Shown one piece after another: positions 17,611-26,559 of a stretch of DNA of 64,000 bases. This DNA is from Myxococcaceae bacterium (lineage in GTDB: Bacteria; Myxococcota; Myxococcia; Myxococcales; Myxococcaceae). Location: the NCBI GenBank assembly GCA_017881265.1, contig JADGRA010000014.1, positions 62,001-126,000 of the forward strand. Reading direction: 5' to 3'. How positions within the stretch are numbered: position 1 is the stretch's first letter; every line of letters starts with the position of its first letter. The notes beneath the pieces are model-generated. The model saw nothing but the letters and a program-made list of their open reading frames with translations, was not told the DNA's origin and did no database searches. The position numbers were made by a program, and so were the translations under genes.

Positions 17611-18357
17611 TCACTCCTGGCCTGCGTCCAGTGCGAAGTGGGGGACGGGGATGACGCCCTCAGCCAGCGCGCTGACGCGTCCGGAGTGTCCGGTGGTGAG
17701 GAGCACCACCGTGGCCTCGGGGAAGGCGGCGCGGTAGTCATTGGCGTGGCCGGGCTCGTTGTCGAACGCTGCCACCACCCTGCCCCACCGGGCCAGCCGG
17801 GGGTGCGTGCCCCGCTTGAAGTCCTCGTCGGTGCTTTCCTCGTCCTGGCGCATCCACAGCTGCACGCCGGGCCCCGGAAGCGGAAAGCCGTGGCGCCTGA
17901 GGACGTCCAGCGTGCCCGGCCGCATGTCCTCGGGCCTGGCCGTCACGTAAGCCAGCTGCGCGCCGGCGGCCCGCGTGCGCCGCACGTAGTCCGGCGCTCC
18001 GCGCACCGGCACGTCCACCTGGCACGCCTCGCTGGTGAAGAAGTGCGCCCGCCAGTAGGGCCGGAAGTCCGCCAGGAAGACTTCCACGGCCTCGGGGGAA
18101 AGCCCTTGCCGCCCGAGGGCCTCGCGCATGTCAAAGCCGGTGTGCAGGTGCCGGGCGTCGAAGTCCGCTAGCGCTGGGGACGTGCCGTACTCGCGGACGA
18201 AGCGGTGGACAAGCGCCGCCTGCCGCGGACGGTTGTCGAGCAGCGTCGAGTCCAAGTCAAAGGCCACCACCGCGTCGGTCCGGAGTCGCCCAGCCTCGGC
18301 CAGGACGTGGCCCAGCACCTGTCGCCAGCTGGGATGGACCTCGAAGTGCGCTGTCAC
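17611..18357 (-). CDS. HAD-superfamily hydrolase
   Basis: A 248-residue cytoplasmic hydrolase of the haloacid dehalogenase superfamily. Motif I is AFDLDSTLLDN with the nucleophile Asp and the acid Asp. Motif II is YVTARPEDM. Motif III/IV is suggested by KRGTHPRLARWG and AFDNEPGHAND, giving the Mg-binding acidic pair. A helical cap sits between motifs I and II. Members usually dephosphorylate small metabolites; the substrate is not readable. It lies alone, with 155 bases on one side and 113 on the other; the upstream stretch shows no clear promoter. Confidence 0.8.
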   Translation of the reverse strand: MTAHFEVHPSWRQVLGHVLAEAGRLRTDAVVAFDLDSTLLDNRPRQAALVHRFVREYGTSPALADFDARHLHTGFDMREALGRQGLSPEAVEVFLADFRPYWRAHFFTSEACQVDVPVRGAPDYVRRTRAAGAQLAYVTARPEDMRPGTLDVLRRHGFPLPGPGVQLWMRQDEESTDEDFKRGTHPRLARWGRVVAAFDNEPGHANDYRAAFPEATVVLLTTGHSGRVSALAEGVIPVPHFALDAGQE

Positions 18358-18460
18358 GGGCAGAGGAAGCTAACACCGGCAGCCCTGGGCCGGCGCCCGC
18401 GGCAGGTAGCGTCGCTGGGGGGGTGCGCCGGCCGGCCACGGCCCCGGAACACCTTCCCGC

Positions 18461-18470
18461 GGGGGGGGGG
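18461..18470. repeat. Ten-base G homopolymer next to a stop codon
   Basis: A run of ten G on the plus strand (ten C on the coding strand) directly abuts the TAG stop of the Nudix gene. Being outside the reading frame it does not change the protein, but it is the longest homopolymer that I noticed in the window. Confidence 0.8.
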
Positions 18471-19130
18471 CTACTCCGCCGTCGGGTGCGCTTCCAGAAA
18501 GCGCAGGACGCACAACTCCGTCTTGGCGTCGGCGACCTCGCCCCGCCGGCAGGCGGCCAGCAGTGCAGCCACCGGCCACCAGCGCACGGTGGCCCCCTCC
18601 TCGAGGGGCGAGCCGTCTCCCGCCGGGCGCCCGGGCTGTTGCCCGGTGACGTCGACGGCGGTGGGGTGAATCTTCTCGGAGATGATGCCGGGCAGCATGA
18701 AGAAGGCGGGGCCGAGGAGTTCCACCGCCTCGGGCGGTACGCTGTAGCCGGCCTCCTCCAGCACTTCGGCCGCGGCCCGCGCCTGCACCCCGGCCTGCCC
18801 GGTGTCTTCGGGCTCCAGCACCCCCGCCACCAGTTCCTCCAGGGTGAGGTACGTCTCGGCGTCCGGGACGGGCAGCGGCAGCTCGCGCCGGAAGTACGCC
18901 GCCGGCCGCAGCGTGCGCCGGGTGAGGACCTCCACGCCCTGGGCGCCCTTGCGCCACAGCAGCACGGCCACCGCGTCCGGCACCGGCCGGTCCACCACGT
19001 CGACGGTGTAGGTGCGGGACACCGAGCCATCGGCCCGGCGGTTCCGGCACCGCAGACGCCGCAGGTGCAGGAAGCCCTCGTCCAGCCGCGCCTGCGCGCT
19101 GACGTCCTCCACCACCTCGATGTCCACCAC
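18471..19130 (-). CDS. Nudix hydrolase, ADP-ribose/UDP-sugar pyrophosphatase-like
   Basis: A 219-residue Nudix-fold protein of the ADP-ribose pyrophosphatase group, judging from length and from the start YTVDVVDRPVPDAVAVLLW. The Nudix helix reads AAAEVLEEAGY: the metal-binding glutamates of EVLEE are present, but the usual arginine of the REUxEE core is alanine and the loop before it is longer than in the classic box. The later ISEKIHPTAVDV and the C-terminal ADAKTEL match the family. Such enzymes split nucleoside diphosphates linked to another group. It follows the GspE-like gene by 55 bases. The start could lie slightly further upstream. Confidence 0.8.
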   Translation of the reverse strand: MVDIEVVEDVSAQARLDEGFLHLRRLRCRNRRADGSVSRTYTVDVVDRPVPDAVAVLLWRKGAQGVEVLTRRTLRPAAYFRRELPLPVPDAETYLTLEELVAGVLEPEDTGQAGVQARAAAEVLEEAGYSVPPEAVELLGPAFFMLPGIISEKIHPTAVDVTGQQPGRPAGDGSPLEEGATVRWWPVAALLAACRRGEVADAKTELCVLRFLEAHPTAE

Positions 19131-19185
19131 CTCTTCGCTGGGGGGCAGCAGGAGAGCCTCCCTCCATGTCCGGCGCGCCCGCGCC

Positions 19186-21009
19186 CTACGGGGCCGACGT
19201 CATGCGCACCACCTCGGCAAAGCTCGTCTGGCCCTGGGCCAGCTTTCGCACCGCGGCGTCGCGCAGCGTCCGCATCCCGGCGGCACGGGCCAACTCCACC
19301 AGGCGCGCCTCCGAGGCCTCGTGGGCGATGGCGTCGCGGATGGCGCCATTCACCGGCAGAATCTCGAAGACGCCGGTGCGTCCGTAGTACCCGGTGGCGC
19401 GGCAGTGCACGCAGCCCGCGCCCAGTCGCAGCTGCAGCCCTCCGGGAAGCAAGGGCAGCGGCGCCCCGAGGGCCACCAGCTGGTCCGGCGCGAGCTCGGC
19501 CTCCTGTGCACAGCGGCTGCAGATGCGGCGCAACAGCCGCTGGGCCATGACGCCAATCAAGCAGCTGCCAAGCAGGAAGGGCGGCACGCCGAGGTCCTTC
19601 ATCCGCGTCACCGCCCCCACCGAGTCGTTGGTGTGCAGGGTGGACAGCACCAGGTGTCCGGTGAGGGCGGACTGGATGGCATTTTCCGCCGTCTCAGCGT
19701 CGCGAATTTCGCCCACCATGATGACGTCCGGGTCCTGGCGCAGGATGTGCCTCAGGGCATTGGCGAAGTCGAGGTCGAGCTTGGGCTGGACCTGGACCTG
19801 GTTGAAGCCGTCCCACACCATCTCGATGGGGTCCTCGATGGTGGTGACGTTGACTTCGGGCCCGGCCACCGCCTTGAGCGCGGTGTAGAGGGTGGTGGTC
19901 TTCCCGCTGCCGGTGGGGCCGGTGACGAGAATGAGGCCGTGGGGCTGGTCAATCCACGACTCGAAGACGCCCTTCTCGTCCTCCTCGAAGCCGAGCTGGG
20001 CGATGTCCTGCACCAGCGTCTCCGGGTCGAAAATCCGGATGACCACCTTCTCGCCGAAGGCGGTGGGCAGCGTGGAGACGCGCAGCTCGACCTCGCGACC
20101 ATCGCGCTCCGTCTTGATGCGCCCGTCCTGCGGCCGGCGCTTCTCGGAGATGTCCATGCGCGAAATCATCTTGGTCCGTGAAACGATGGGCGCATGCACC
20201 GCCGCCGGCAGCGTGTAGACGGTGTGCAGCACCCCGTCGATGCGGATGCGCACCATGGAACTGTCGCGCTTCGGCTCGATGTGGATGTCCGAGGCACGGT
20301 TGTCGAAGGCGTAACGCAACAGGTAGTCCACCGCCTGGACGATGGGCTTGTCCGAGGCGTCCAGCTCGCGCCCGGTGGACAGCGACACCAACTGCTCGAA
20401 GTTGTGCAGCTGGGGTGTGCCGGTGGTGGAGAAGTCACTCGCCGCCTGCGCCAGCGTGCGCTTGAAGCCGTAGATGTCCGCGATGCAGCGGAGGATGTCC
20501 GCCTTGGCCGACAGCACCGGTACCACCGGCACCCCGGCCAGCCGGGTCAGACTCTCCACCGTCTCCCGGTCGAAGGGATTGGCGGTGGCCACCACCAGCG
20601 TCCCTTCCGGCGTCCGGTCCAGCGGCAGAATGACGTGCTTCTGCGCGTAGGGCCGCGAGACGGTGCGCGTGGCCAGGGCCATGTCCAGCTTGAGGGGGTC
20701 GATTTTTCGGTAGGGGACGCCGAGCGCCTCGGCCACCGCCTCGCTGATGCGGTCCTGGTCGAGCACCCGGCCGTTGCCGAGCGGCACCTGAAACACCGCC
20801 ACCAACTCGATGGGGGACACCGAGTAGCGCGCCTCGTCCTTCTGCGCCCCCACCTGCTTCAGCACGCGCACCTTCGCCGCCGCCTCCTTAGCAGCGACGT
20901 CCTGGGCCTGCGAGGGCGTCAGCAGCTGGCGTGCGACCAGAATCTGCAGCACCAGGGCGAGGTTGAAGTCCGAACCGGACCGTTGCAGCTGAAGCGCGGG
21001 AAGTGACAC
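19186..21009 (-). CDS. GspE/PilB-type secretion or pilus assembly ATPase
   Basis: A 607-residue traffic ATPase. Residues about 20-200 form the N-terminal T2SSE domain (two MshEN-like parts, with VPYRKIDPLKLD). The ATPase core has Walker A GPTGSGKTTT, an Asp box region (TTIEDPIEMV), the Walker B region DPDVIMVGEIRDAETAE, and the His box HLVLSTLHTND. A zinc-binding CSRC...CVHC pair near the C-terminus completes the family pattern. It would power assembly of a type IV pilus or type II secretion pseudopilus, but no partner genes are nearby. It starts 15 bases after hemD and may be transcribed with the heme genes. Confidence 0.9.
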   Translation of the reverse strand: MSLPALQLQRSGSDFNLALVLQILVARQLLTPSQAQDVAAKEAAAKVRVLKQVGAQKDEARYSVSPIELVAVFQVPLGNGRVLDQDRISEAVAEALGVPYRKIDPLKLDMALATRTVSRPYAQKHVILPLDRTPEGTLVVATANPFDRETVESLTRLAGVPVVPVLSAKADILRCIADIYGFKRTLAQAASDFSTTGTPQLHNFEQLVSLSTGRELDASDKPIVQAVDYLLRYAFDNRASDIHIEPKRDSSMVRIRIDGVLHTVYTLPAAVHAPIVSRTKMISRMDISEKRRPQDGRIKTERDGREVELRVSTLPTAFGEKVVIRIFDPETLVQDIAQLGFEEDEKGVFESWIDQPHGLILVTGPTGSGKTTTLYTALKAVAGPEVNVTTIEDPIEMVWDGFNQVQVQPKLDLDFANALRHILRQDPDVIMVGEIRDAETAENAIQSALTGHLVLSTLHTNDSVGAVTRMKDLGVPPFLLGSCLIGVMAQRLLRRICSRCAQEAELAPDQLVALGAPLPLLPGGLQLRLGAGCVHCRATGYYGRTGVFEILPVNGAIRDAIAHEASEARLVELARAAGMRTLRDAAVRKLAQGQTSFAEVVRMTSAP

Positions 21010-21024
21010 GGGCAGCCCGGCAGT

Positions 21025-21849
21025 CTACCCGCGAATGGCGTGCACCGCCGCTTCCACGAGGCCGGCCGCGCTCGGCCGCTCGGCGACGTGGGCCTTGGGG
21101 AAGCCCAGCGCCACCAGCGCGGCGGCGGTGGTAGGGCCGATGGCCACCAGGTGCGCCTTGTCCAGCACCGGACGGCCGCCCGCCTCCAGGAAGGCCTCCG
21201 CCGTCCGGGGGGAGGCAAAGAGCACCGCTGCCGGGGGGTGCACGCGCAGGTCTCCCCACACCGACTCCGCCACCTGAAGGCGTGCGCTGCGGTAGGCCAC
21301 CACCCGCGTCACGCCGGGGACGCTGGGGGCTGCCACCTCCTCCCCTGGCCGCCGTGGCTGCGCCGCCAGCCTGGCCGAGGCCGCCTCGGCCAGGGCCGCC
21401 TCCAGCTCCGGCCGTCCCTCCTCGGCCGCCGGCAGTAGCACCTCATCGCCGGGAAAAAGCCGACTGGCCAATTCCCGGCCCAGCGCGGCGCCCGTCGTCC
21501 CCTCCGGGGTGAAGTGCACCTGCAGGCCGGCCGCCTGCGCGGCGCGCGCCGTGCCGGCACCCACCACGGCCACCTTGAGGCGCTGCAGGGCCGCAGCCGT
21601 CCCGGCCACGCGCGCGGCCTCACTGAGCGACTCCACGCCGGCCGGGGAGGCAAAGGCCACCCAGCTGAAGCGTCCCAGCGTCTCGGCCGCCGCGCGCAGC
21701 GCCCGCGCGTCGGACGGCGGCTCGACCTCCAGCATGGGCAGGGCCACCACCTCGGCGCCCTCCTCCTCCAGCAAGAAGCACAACTCCTCGCTTCGCTGCC
21801 GGGGTCGGGTGACGAGGATGCGGAGGCCCTGCAGGCGCGGACCACTCAC
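21025..21849 (-). CDS. hemD: Uroporphyrinogen-III synthase
   Basis: A 274-residue enzyme that closes and inverts ring D of hydroxymethylbilane. HemD proteins diverge strongly, but the two Rossmann-like lobes are visible: [14 protein letters not shown] at the start and [14 protein letters not shown] plus [17 protein letters not shown] late in the chain. An insert rich in Ala/Arg separates the lobes. The GTG start at 21849 overlaps the hemC stop (GTGA), and no other start fits the spacing. It is the last heme gene in the cluster. Confidence 0.9.
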   Translation of the reverse strand: MSGPRLQGLRILVTRPRQRSEELCFLLEEEGAEVVALPMLEVEPPSDARALRAAAETLGRFSWVAFASPAGVESLSEAARVAGTAAALQRLKVAVVGAGTARAAQAAGLQVHFTPEGTTGAALGRELASRLFPGDEVLLPAAEEGRPELEAALAEAASARLAAQPRRPGEEVAAPSVPGVTRVVAYRSARLQVAESVWGDLRVHPPAAVLFASPRTAEAFLEAGGRPVLDKAHLVAIGPTTAAALVALGFPKAHVAERPSAAGLVEAAVHAIRG

Positions 21850-22775
21850 CGCGCCCGGGCCTCCAGCGCCGCCAGCAGGCGGTCCGCCCCGCGCCCCAGC
21901 AACTCCTCGGCCAGGGCCCGGCCCAACGCTGCCGCCTGGGCGGCGGGCCCCCGGCGCTCGCCCCGAAGCACCTCCGTCCCGTCCGGGGAACCGACGAAGC
22001 CGCGCAGCCACAGCTGCTGCCCCTCCAGCACGGCGTGGCCGCCCAGGGGCACGCTGCAGCCCCCCTCCAGCCGGGCCAGGAAGGCCCGCTCGGCGTTGAT
22101 GGCAATTCGGGTGGGGGGATGCTCCAGGGACCGCGCCCGCGCCCAGGTGTCCGCGTCTGCCTCCCGGGCCTCCAGCGCCAGCGCGCCCTGCCCCACCGCC
22201 GGAAGGCTGAGTTCGGCCGGCAGCACTTCGGTGACGTGGCCGTCGAGGCCGAGTCGCCGTAGCCCGGCCAGGGCAAGCACCGTCCCGGCCAGCTGCAGCT
22301 CCTCCACCTTGCGCAGGCGCGTCTGGACGTTGCCGCGCAGGCCCACCACTTCCAAGTCCGGCCGCGCCGCCTTTAACAGGCACGCCCGCCGCAGCGAGGA
22401 GGTGCCCACCCGGGCGCCGCGGGGAAGTTTCAACAGCGTCACCCCGCGGGGGGACACCCACGCATCCCGGGGGTCCTCCCGCTCAGGCACCGCCACCAGC
22501 CCGAGGCCCGCCGGAAAGGCCGAGGTGACGTCCTTCAAGCTGTGGACGGCGAGGTCCGCCCGCTCCTCGAGGAGGGCCTGCTCCAGCTCCTTGATGAAGA
22601 GGCCCTTGCCCCCCACCGCCTGCAGCGGGGCTTCGAGGAAGGTGTCCCCGGCCGTCGTCATCTCCACCAGCGACACCTCGGCGTCCGGGAAGCGGCTGCG
22701 CCAGAGGCTGGCCACGTGGTTTGCCTGCCAGCGGGCCAGCGGACTCTTCCGCGTCGCGATGCGGAGCTGGCTCAC
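21846..22775 (-). CDS. hemC: Hydroxymethylbilane synthase (porphobilinogen deaminase)
   Basis: A 309-residue enzyme that joins four porphobilinogen units. It starts with the family pattern [18 protein letters not shown], has [20 protein letters not shown] and GNVQTRLRK, and the dipyrromethane-carrying Cys in [14 protein letters not shown]. Length is normal. ATGA overlaps link it to hemA upstream and a GTGA overlap to hemD downstream, so all three are translationally coupled. It acts in the cytoplasm in tetrapyrrole synthesis. Confidence 0.97.
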   Translation of the reverse strand: MSQLRIATRKSPLARWQANHVASLWRSRFPDAEVSLVEMTTAGDTFLEAPLQAVGGKGLFIKELEQALLEERADLAVHSLKDVTSAFPAGLGLVAVPEREDPRDAWVSPRGVTLLKLPRGARVGTSSLRRACLLKAARPDLEVVGLRGNVQTRLRKVEELQLAGTVLALAGLRRLGLDGHVTEVLPAELSLPAVGQGALALEAREADADTWARARSLEHPPTRIAINAERAFLARLEGGCSVPLGGHAVLEGQQLWLRGFVGSPDGTEVLRGERRGPAAQAAALGRALAEELLGRGADRLLAALEARAR

Positions 22776-24058
22776 GACTCGCCGCTGCCGGTGCGGCGCG
22801 AGGCCGAGTCGAGCCCGAAGAGCTCCGCCACCGCCTCCGCCAGGGGGTTGAGCGCCTCGCCGGGGTTGACGGCGCGCAGCTTGACGGTGGGCTGGTGCAG
22901 CACCTTGTTGACGATGGCCGACGTCATGGCCGCCACCACCGCCGCCTGGGCGTCGGTAAGCGGCGTCGGGAGGTTGGCCAGGCCCCGCTCGAGCTCCGCC
23001 TTGCGAATGGCCTCGGCCCGGGCGCGCAGCTGGGCCAGCACCGGGACGCCCTCGCGCAGCGCGCGCTCGCGCAGGTAGCGGGCCAAGTCCTCCGCCACCA
23101 GCGTCTCAGCCCGCGCCGCGGCGTCGGCACGCAGCGCGGTGTTCTCCGCCACCACCTTCTGGATGTCGTCGACGTCGTAGGCGTAGACGTTGTCGAGGCT
23201 ATTCACCTCCGGCTCGACGTCTCTTGGCACGGCCAGGTCCACCAGGAAGAGGGGACGGTGTCGCCGGGCACGCAGGGTACCCGCCACCATCTCGCGCGTG
23301 ATGATGGGACTCGGCGAGGCTGTCGTGCACACCACCACGTCGGCCGGGCGGAGCGCGTCCTCGAGCGGGTAGAAGGGCAGCGCCTCGCCGCCCAGGGCCT
23401 GCGCCAGCGCTTCGGCCCGCTCCTGGGTCCGGTTGGTGACGAGGAGGCGGCGCGCGCCGGCCGAGGCCAGGTGCCGGCCGGCCAACTCCGACATTTCCCC
23501 CGCCCCCACCAGGAGCACCGTCTTGCCGTGCAGGCCGCCAAAAATCTTGCTCGCCAGCTGGACCGCCGCGGCGGCCATGGAGGTGGCCGCCCGGCCGACA
23601 TCCGTCTCGGTGCGGACGCGCTTGGCGGCGGCGAAGGCGGCCGCGCACACCCGCGCCAGTTCCGCGCGAGCCGCCCCCACCCGCTGGGCCAATTCGAAGG
23701 CGTCCTTCACCTGGCCGAGGATTTGGGGCTCGCCCACCACCATCGAGTCCAGGCTGGCCGCGACGCGGAACAGGTGAAGCAGCGCCGCCTCGCCCCGGTG
23801 CAGGTAGGCGTGGCTGAGCGCCTCCTCGCCACCCAGTCCCGTCAACTCCGCCCGCAGGCGCTCCTCCAGGCTGTCGCCCATCCCGAAGGCGTACAGTTCC
23901 ACCCGGTTGCAGGTGGAGACGAAGAGGGCTTCGGCCGGTGAGGCACCCACCCGCTCGAGGACCTCCGACTGGCGCTCGACGGTGAGTGCCAGCCGTTCGC
24001 GCAGGGCCACCGGGGCCGTCTTGTGCGAGATGCCGAGGCACACCAGGATGGAGCTCAT
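22772..24058 (-). CDS. hemA: Glutamyl-tRNA reductase
   Basis: A 428-residue enzyme making glutamate-1-semialdehyde, the first committed step of the C5 heme pathway. The catalytic Cys50 is in [10 protein letters not shown], and the start [10 protein letters not shown] is typical. The NADPH domain has [11 protein letters not shown], and a C-terminal dimerisation domain follows. A longer in-frame extension to 24547 exists but overlaps ccsA and lacks domains; the ATG at 24058 overlaps the ccsA stop (ATGA) and fits the family start. A hemA of this type implies C5 rather than Shemin synthesis of aminolevulinate. Confidence 0.96.
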   Translation of the reverse strand: MSSILVCLGISHKTAPVALRERLALTVERQSEVLERVGASPAEALFVSTCNRVELYAFGMGDSLEERLRAELTGLGGEEALSHAYLHRGEAALLHLFRVAASLDSMVVGEPQILGQVKDAFELAQRVGAARAELARVCAAAFAAAKRVRTETDVGRAATSMAAAAVQLASKIFGGLHGKTVLLVGAGEMSELAGRHLASAGARRLLVTNRTQERAEALAQALGGEALPFYPLEDALRPADVVVCTTASPSPIITREMVAGTLRARRHRPLFLVDLAVPRDVEPEVNSLDNVYAYDVDDIQKVVAENTALRADAAARAETLVAEDLARYLRERALREGVPVLAQLRARAEAIRKAELERGLANLPTPLTDAQAAVVAAMTSAIVNKVLHQPTVKLRAVNPGEALNPLAEAVAELFGLDSASRRTGSGES

Positions 24059-24858
24059 CGTCCGCCTCCCGGCCCGTACGTGCCGACGAAGGACAGTACC
24101 AATAGCCCAAAGCCGGCCATGGTCAGCCAGGCCACCCGGCGACCCCGCCAGCCGGCCAGCACCCGGGCCTGCAACAGACCGGCAAACACCAGCCAGGCCA
24201 CCGCGGTGGTGAGTTCCACCGCCTGGAAGGTGCGCACGCCCTCGCTTCGCGAGGCCACCCACAGCCCCGTCACCAGCGTCAGCGACAGGGCGACGAAGCC
24301 CCACATCACCAGGGCCCGGTTGAGGCCGTCCAAGAATTCCAAAGACGGAATCCGCTCGTACAGCACGCCGAAGCGCTTGCCCTTCACCTGCCGCTCCAAG
24401 AGGAGGAAGGCCACCGCCACGGCCGTGGCCACGGCAAAAACGGCCAGTCCGGCCAGGGCGACGCCGATGTGGGCCACCAGCATGGGCTTCCACGGCCCCA
24501 CGCTGGACGGCGCACTCCCAGGGGGAATCCACAGCGCCGGCAACCACACCGCCACCGCCGCCGGCGCGAGGAAGGCGCCCAGCACCGGCGCCTGGGTGCG
24601 CAATTCAATGGTGAGAAACAGCGCCACCAGCAGGAAGGCGAGGATGCTGAGGGACTCGGCGAAGCCGTGCGGGCGCCACCCCTGGCCCGACAGCAGAAGG
24701 GCCAGCCCCGCGCCCTGCAGCAGCCAGCCCACCGCGGTGAGCACGCGGGCCGTCCAGACCAGGCCCTTCCGCCGGCCGGACAGCAAGGTGACGTACGCAA
24801 TCGCGCCGAGGCCATAGGCGTGAAAGGCGAGGACGAAGCAGAGGCGGGAGAGGGGCAC
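24055..24858 (-). CDS. ccsA: CcsA/HemX-type cytochrome c assembly membrane protein
   Basis: A 267-residue protein of about eight hydrophobic segments belonging to the CcmC/CcsA/HemX family. It has the conserved histidine/tryptophan-rich core (PWKPMLVAHIGVALAGL), the mid-chain YERIPSLEFLDGLNRAL, and a terminal helix. The family handles heme or regulates the heme pathway at the cytoplasmic membrane. Its place directly ahead of hemA, overlapping by ATGA, is the hemX position seen in many bacteria. It is a short member and lacks a clear WWD signature, so HemX fits at least as well as CcsA. Confidence 0.8.
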   Translation of the reverse strand: MPLSRLCFVLAFHAYGLGAIAYVTLLSGRRKGLVWTARVLTAVGWLLQGAGLALLLSGQGWRPHGFAESLSILAFLLVALFLTIELRTQAPVLGAFLAPAAVAVWLPALWIPPGSAPSSVGPWKPMLVAHIGVALAGLAVFAVATAVAVAFLLLERQVKGKRFGVLYERIPSLEFLDGLNRALVMWGFVALSLTLVTGLWVASRSEGVRTFQAVELTTAVAWLVFAGLLQARVLAGWRGRRVAWLTMAGFGLLVLSFVGTYGPGGGR

Positions 24859-24872
24859 GCGGGCGGGGGAGG

Positions 24873-25235
24873 CTAGAGCTTGTCCAGCAGGAATTGGGCC
24901 AAGAGGTCTGCTTCCTTCTCCGGCTTGAGCGCGGCCGCAAATTCGGCCTCTGGTAGCTGTACCAGGTACCCGCGCTCGACGTCATAGGCGCTCTCGCCCA
25001 CCAGCACCGAGTCTGCCAGCTGCTCGGCTGAGAGGGCGTCGAGCTGGCCGACAGTTTTCACCTTGTGCAGCAGCTTCTGCTCGTCGGCCCCGGACACCAG
25101 CCGGGCGACGTGCACGGCGTCCTCCACCGGAAGCCGGCCCTCCTCACCGTGCATGACGAGGTGTTTTTCCTGCACGTCCGCCTTGTCTGCGAGCGCCCAC
25201 TCCTCGAGGGTCGCCTGGGAGAGAAAGAGCCTCAT
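24873..25235 (-). CDS. Hypothetical protein ahead of the heme cluster
   Basis: A 120-residue, mostly acidic soluble protein that I do not recognise. It has no signal peptide or membrane segment and no cysteine motif. It looks like a mixed alpha/beta fold (RLFLSQATLEEWALADKADV at the start; GYLVQLPEAEFAAALKPEKE near the end). It lies 14 bases upstream of ccsA on the same strand, so it is probably the first gene of the heme operon. The start may also be the ATG at 25244 three codons earlier. A regulatory role for tetrapyrrole synthesis would be only a guess. Confidence 0.6.
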   Translation of the reverse strand: MRLFLSQATLEEWALADKADVQEKHLVMHGEEGRLPVEDAVHVARLVSGADEQKLLHKVKTVGQLDALSAEQLADSVLVGESAYDVERGYLVQLPEAEFAAALKPEKEADLLAQFLLDKL

Positions 25236-25449
25236 TGGGGGCATAACTCTAACACCGGCCTCGGCAAGTCCCCGACTTCATTCGCCCCCGGGGCCATGCC
25301 GGCGGGGCGGCGCGCCCCCGTGGGGGGCGAAACGTGGCACCCCCTCGTGCATCTAACATTGCGTCAGGTCAGGCTGGGGAGGTAGTGGCTTTCCCCGGCT
25401 GGCCAACCTCCGAAGTTGGGGTGTTTGGAAGAAAAGGAGCTGGACGCAA

Positions 25450-25779
25450 ATGGCAGGAGAAGACGTGTTTCACACCTCGGACGCCGAGTTTGCCAAGCAG
25501 GTGCTCGAGTCGCCGGAGCCGGTGCTGGTGGACTTCTGGGCCACCTGGTGCGGACCCTGCAAGGCCATTGCCCCGACGCTCGACGCGCTGGCCACCCAGT
25601 ACAAGGGCAAGGTGAAGGTGGCGAAGCTGAACATCGACGAACAGCAAAAGACGGCGCAGGCCTACGGCATTCGCAGCATCCCCACCCTGCTCCTCTTCAA
25701 GGGCGGAAAAGTCATCGACCAGGTGGTCGGCGCGGTGCCGAAGGCCAAGCTGGAAGAGACCTTCAAGCGGGCGCTGTAG
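25450..25779 (+). CDS. trx: Thioredoxin
   Basis: A 109-residue classic thioredoxin, the cytoplasmic disulfide reductant. The redox site is Cys34-Gly-Pro-Cys37 within FWATWCGPCKAIAP, the buried cis-proline is in IRSIPTLLLF, and GGKVIDQVVGA completes the fold. An AAGGAG ribosome-binding site sits 10 bases before the ATG. It stands alone, with a 200-base upstream region in which I see only a short inverted repeat (CCAAC/GTTGG). Confidence 0.97.
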   Translation: MAGEDVFHTSDAEFAKQVLESPEPVLVDFWATWCGPCKAIAPTLDALATQYKGKVKVAKLNIDEQQKTAQAYGIRSIPTLLLFKGGKVIDQVVGAVPKAKLEETFKRAL

Positions 25780-25840
25780 TCCCGGGCCGTAGGCAGTCGT
25801 CCCCTCGCCGGCCCGCAGGGCCGGGGAGGGGATGGCCCAC

Positions 25841-26476
25841 TCACTGCTTCGGGGGGGCCAGCGTCTCGCCTATACGCCAGGGGTCGGCGGGCGCCGTCAC
25901 CTTCAACAATTCCCAGGCGGCCAGGGCATCCACCACGCGGTCCAGTTCGGACTCGATGGCGCGGGTGCGGGCCGTCTGCAGGTAGCCCTCGGCGAAGCGG
26001 CGCAGCTGCTCCCCCAGGAAGAGGCGGGCAAGGGTAACTTCCGTCTGCTTGAAGAACTCGAGGAAGCGCAGCCCCATGCCGGTGCGCCCGGTGCGGTCGT
26101 CGCTGCGCTCCTGGCGCAGCACCTCGGCCCGCGCCTCCACCGGCGCCCCCTTGGCGTCCAACTCGAAGCGCACCATCAATTCCGTCCCCACCGGGAGGAA
26201 GAAGGTGGACTCGATGAAGGCGCCGCTGACGCTGAGGTTTTCCGAGCCCAGGGTGGCGCTGAAGCGGCGGTCCTGACCCTCGCCAATCCACACCCGGAAC
26301 GGCACGCGCAGGCGGGCCCGCGGGAAGGAGCGGTGCTCGGGGCCGGGCGCGGAGGTGTCCAGTTGGATGCCCCCCGGCAGGCTGGCGGCCGGGGCCTCCG
26401 GCCGCAGGGCGCGGCTGGCGGACGGGCTGCTCGCCTCGGCCGCTCCTGACCGCGTGGTGATGGTCGTCTTCGCCAT
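25841..26476 (-). CDS. PilZ-domain c-di-GMP-binding protein
   Basis: A 211-residue soluble protein with a PilZ domain at about 55-150. The c-di-GMP motifs are visible: an arginine-rich RARLR (RxxxR) before RVPFRVW, and NLSVSG ([D/N]xSxxG). A helical C-terminal extension of about 60 residues follows. The start at 26476 (MAKTTITTR) is preferred over the in-frame ATG at 26530 because a GGGAGGAGG ribosome-binding site lies 5 bases before it. It is divergent from mgtE, and converges on thioredoxin. It is a likely effector of c-di-GMP in motility or surface structures. Confidence 0.85.
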   Translation of the reverse strand: MAKTTITTRSGAAEASSPSASRALRPEAPAASLPGGIQLDTSAPGPEHRSFPRARLRVPFRVWIGEGQDRRFSATLGSENLSVSGAFIESTFFLPVGTELMVRFELDAKGAPVEARAEVLRQERSDDRTGRTGMGLRFLEFFKQTEVTLARLFLGEQLRRFAEGYLQTARTRAIESELDRVVDALAAWELLKVTAPADPWRIGETLAPPKQ

Positions 26477-26559
26477 GCCTCCTCCCAAGAACGTCGCCAA
26501 AAAGACGTAGGCGCTCGCCCTGGACTTCATACACCATGTCGGCCACGGGGAGACCGCAC

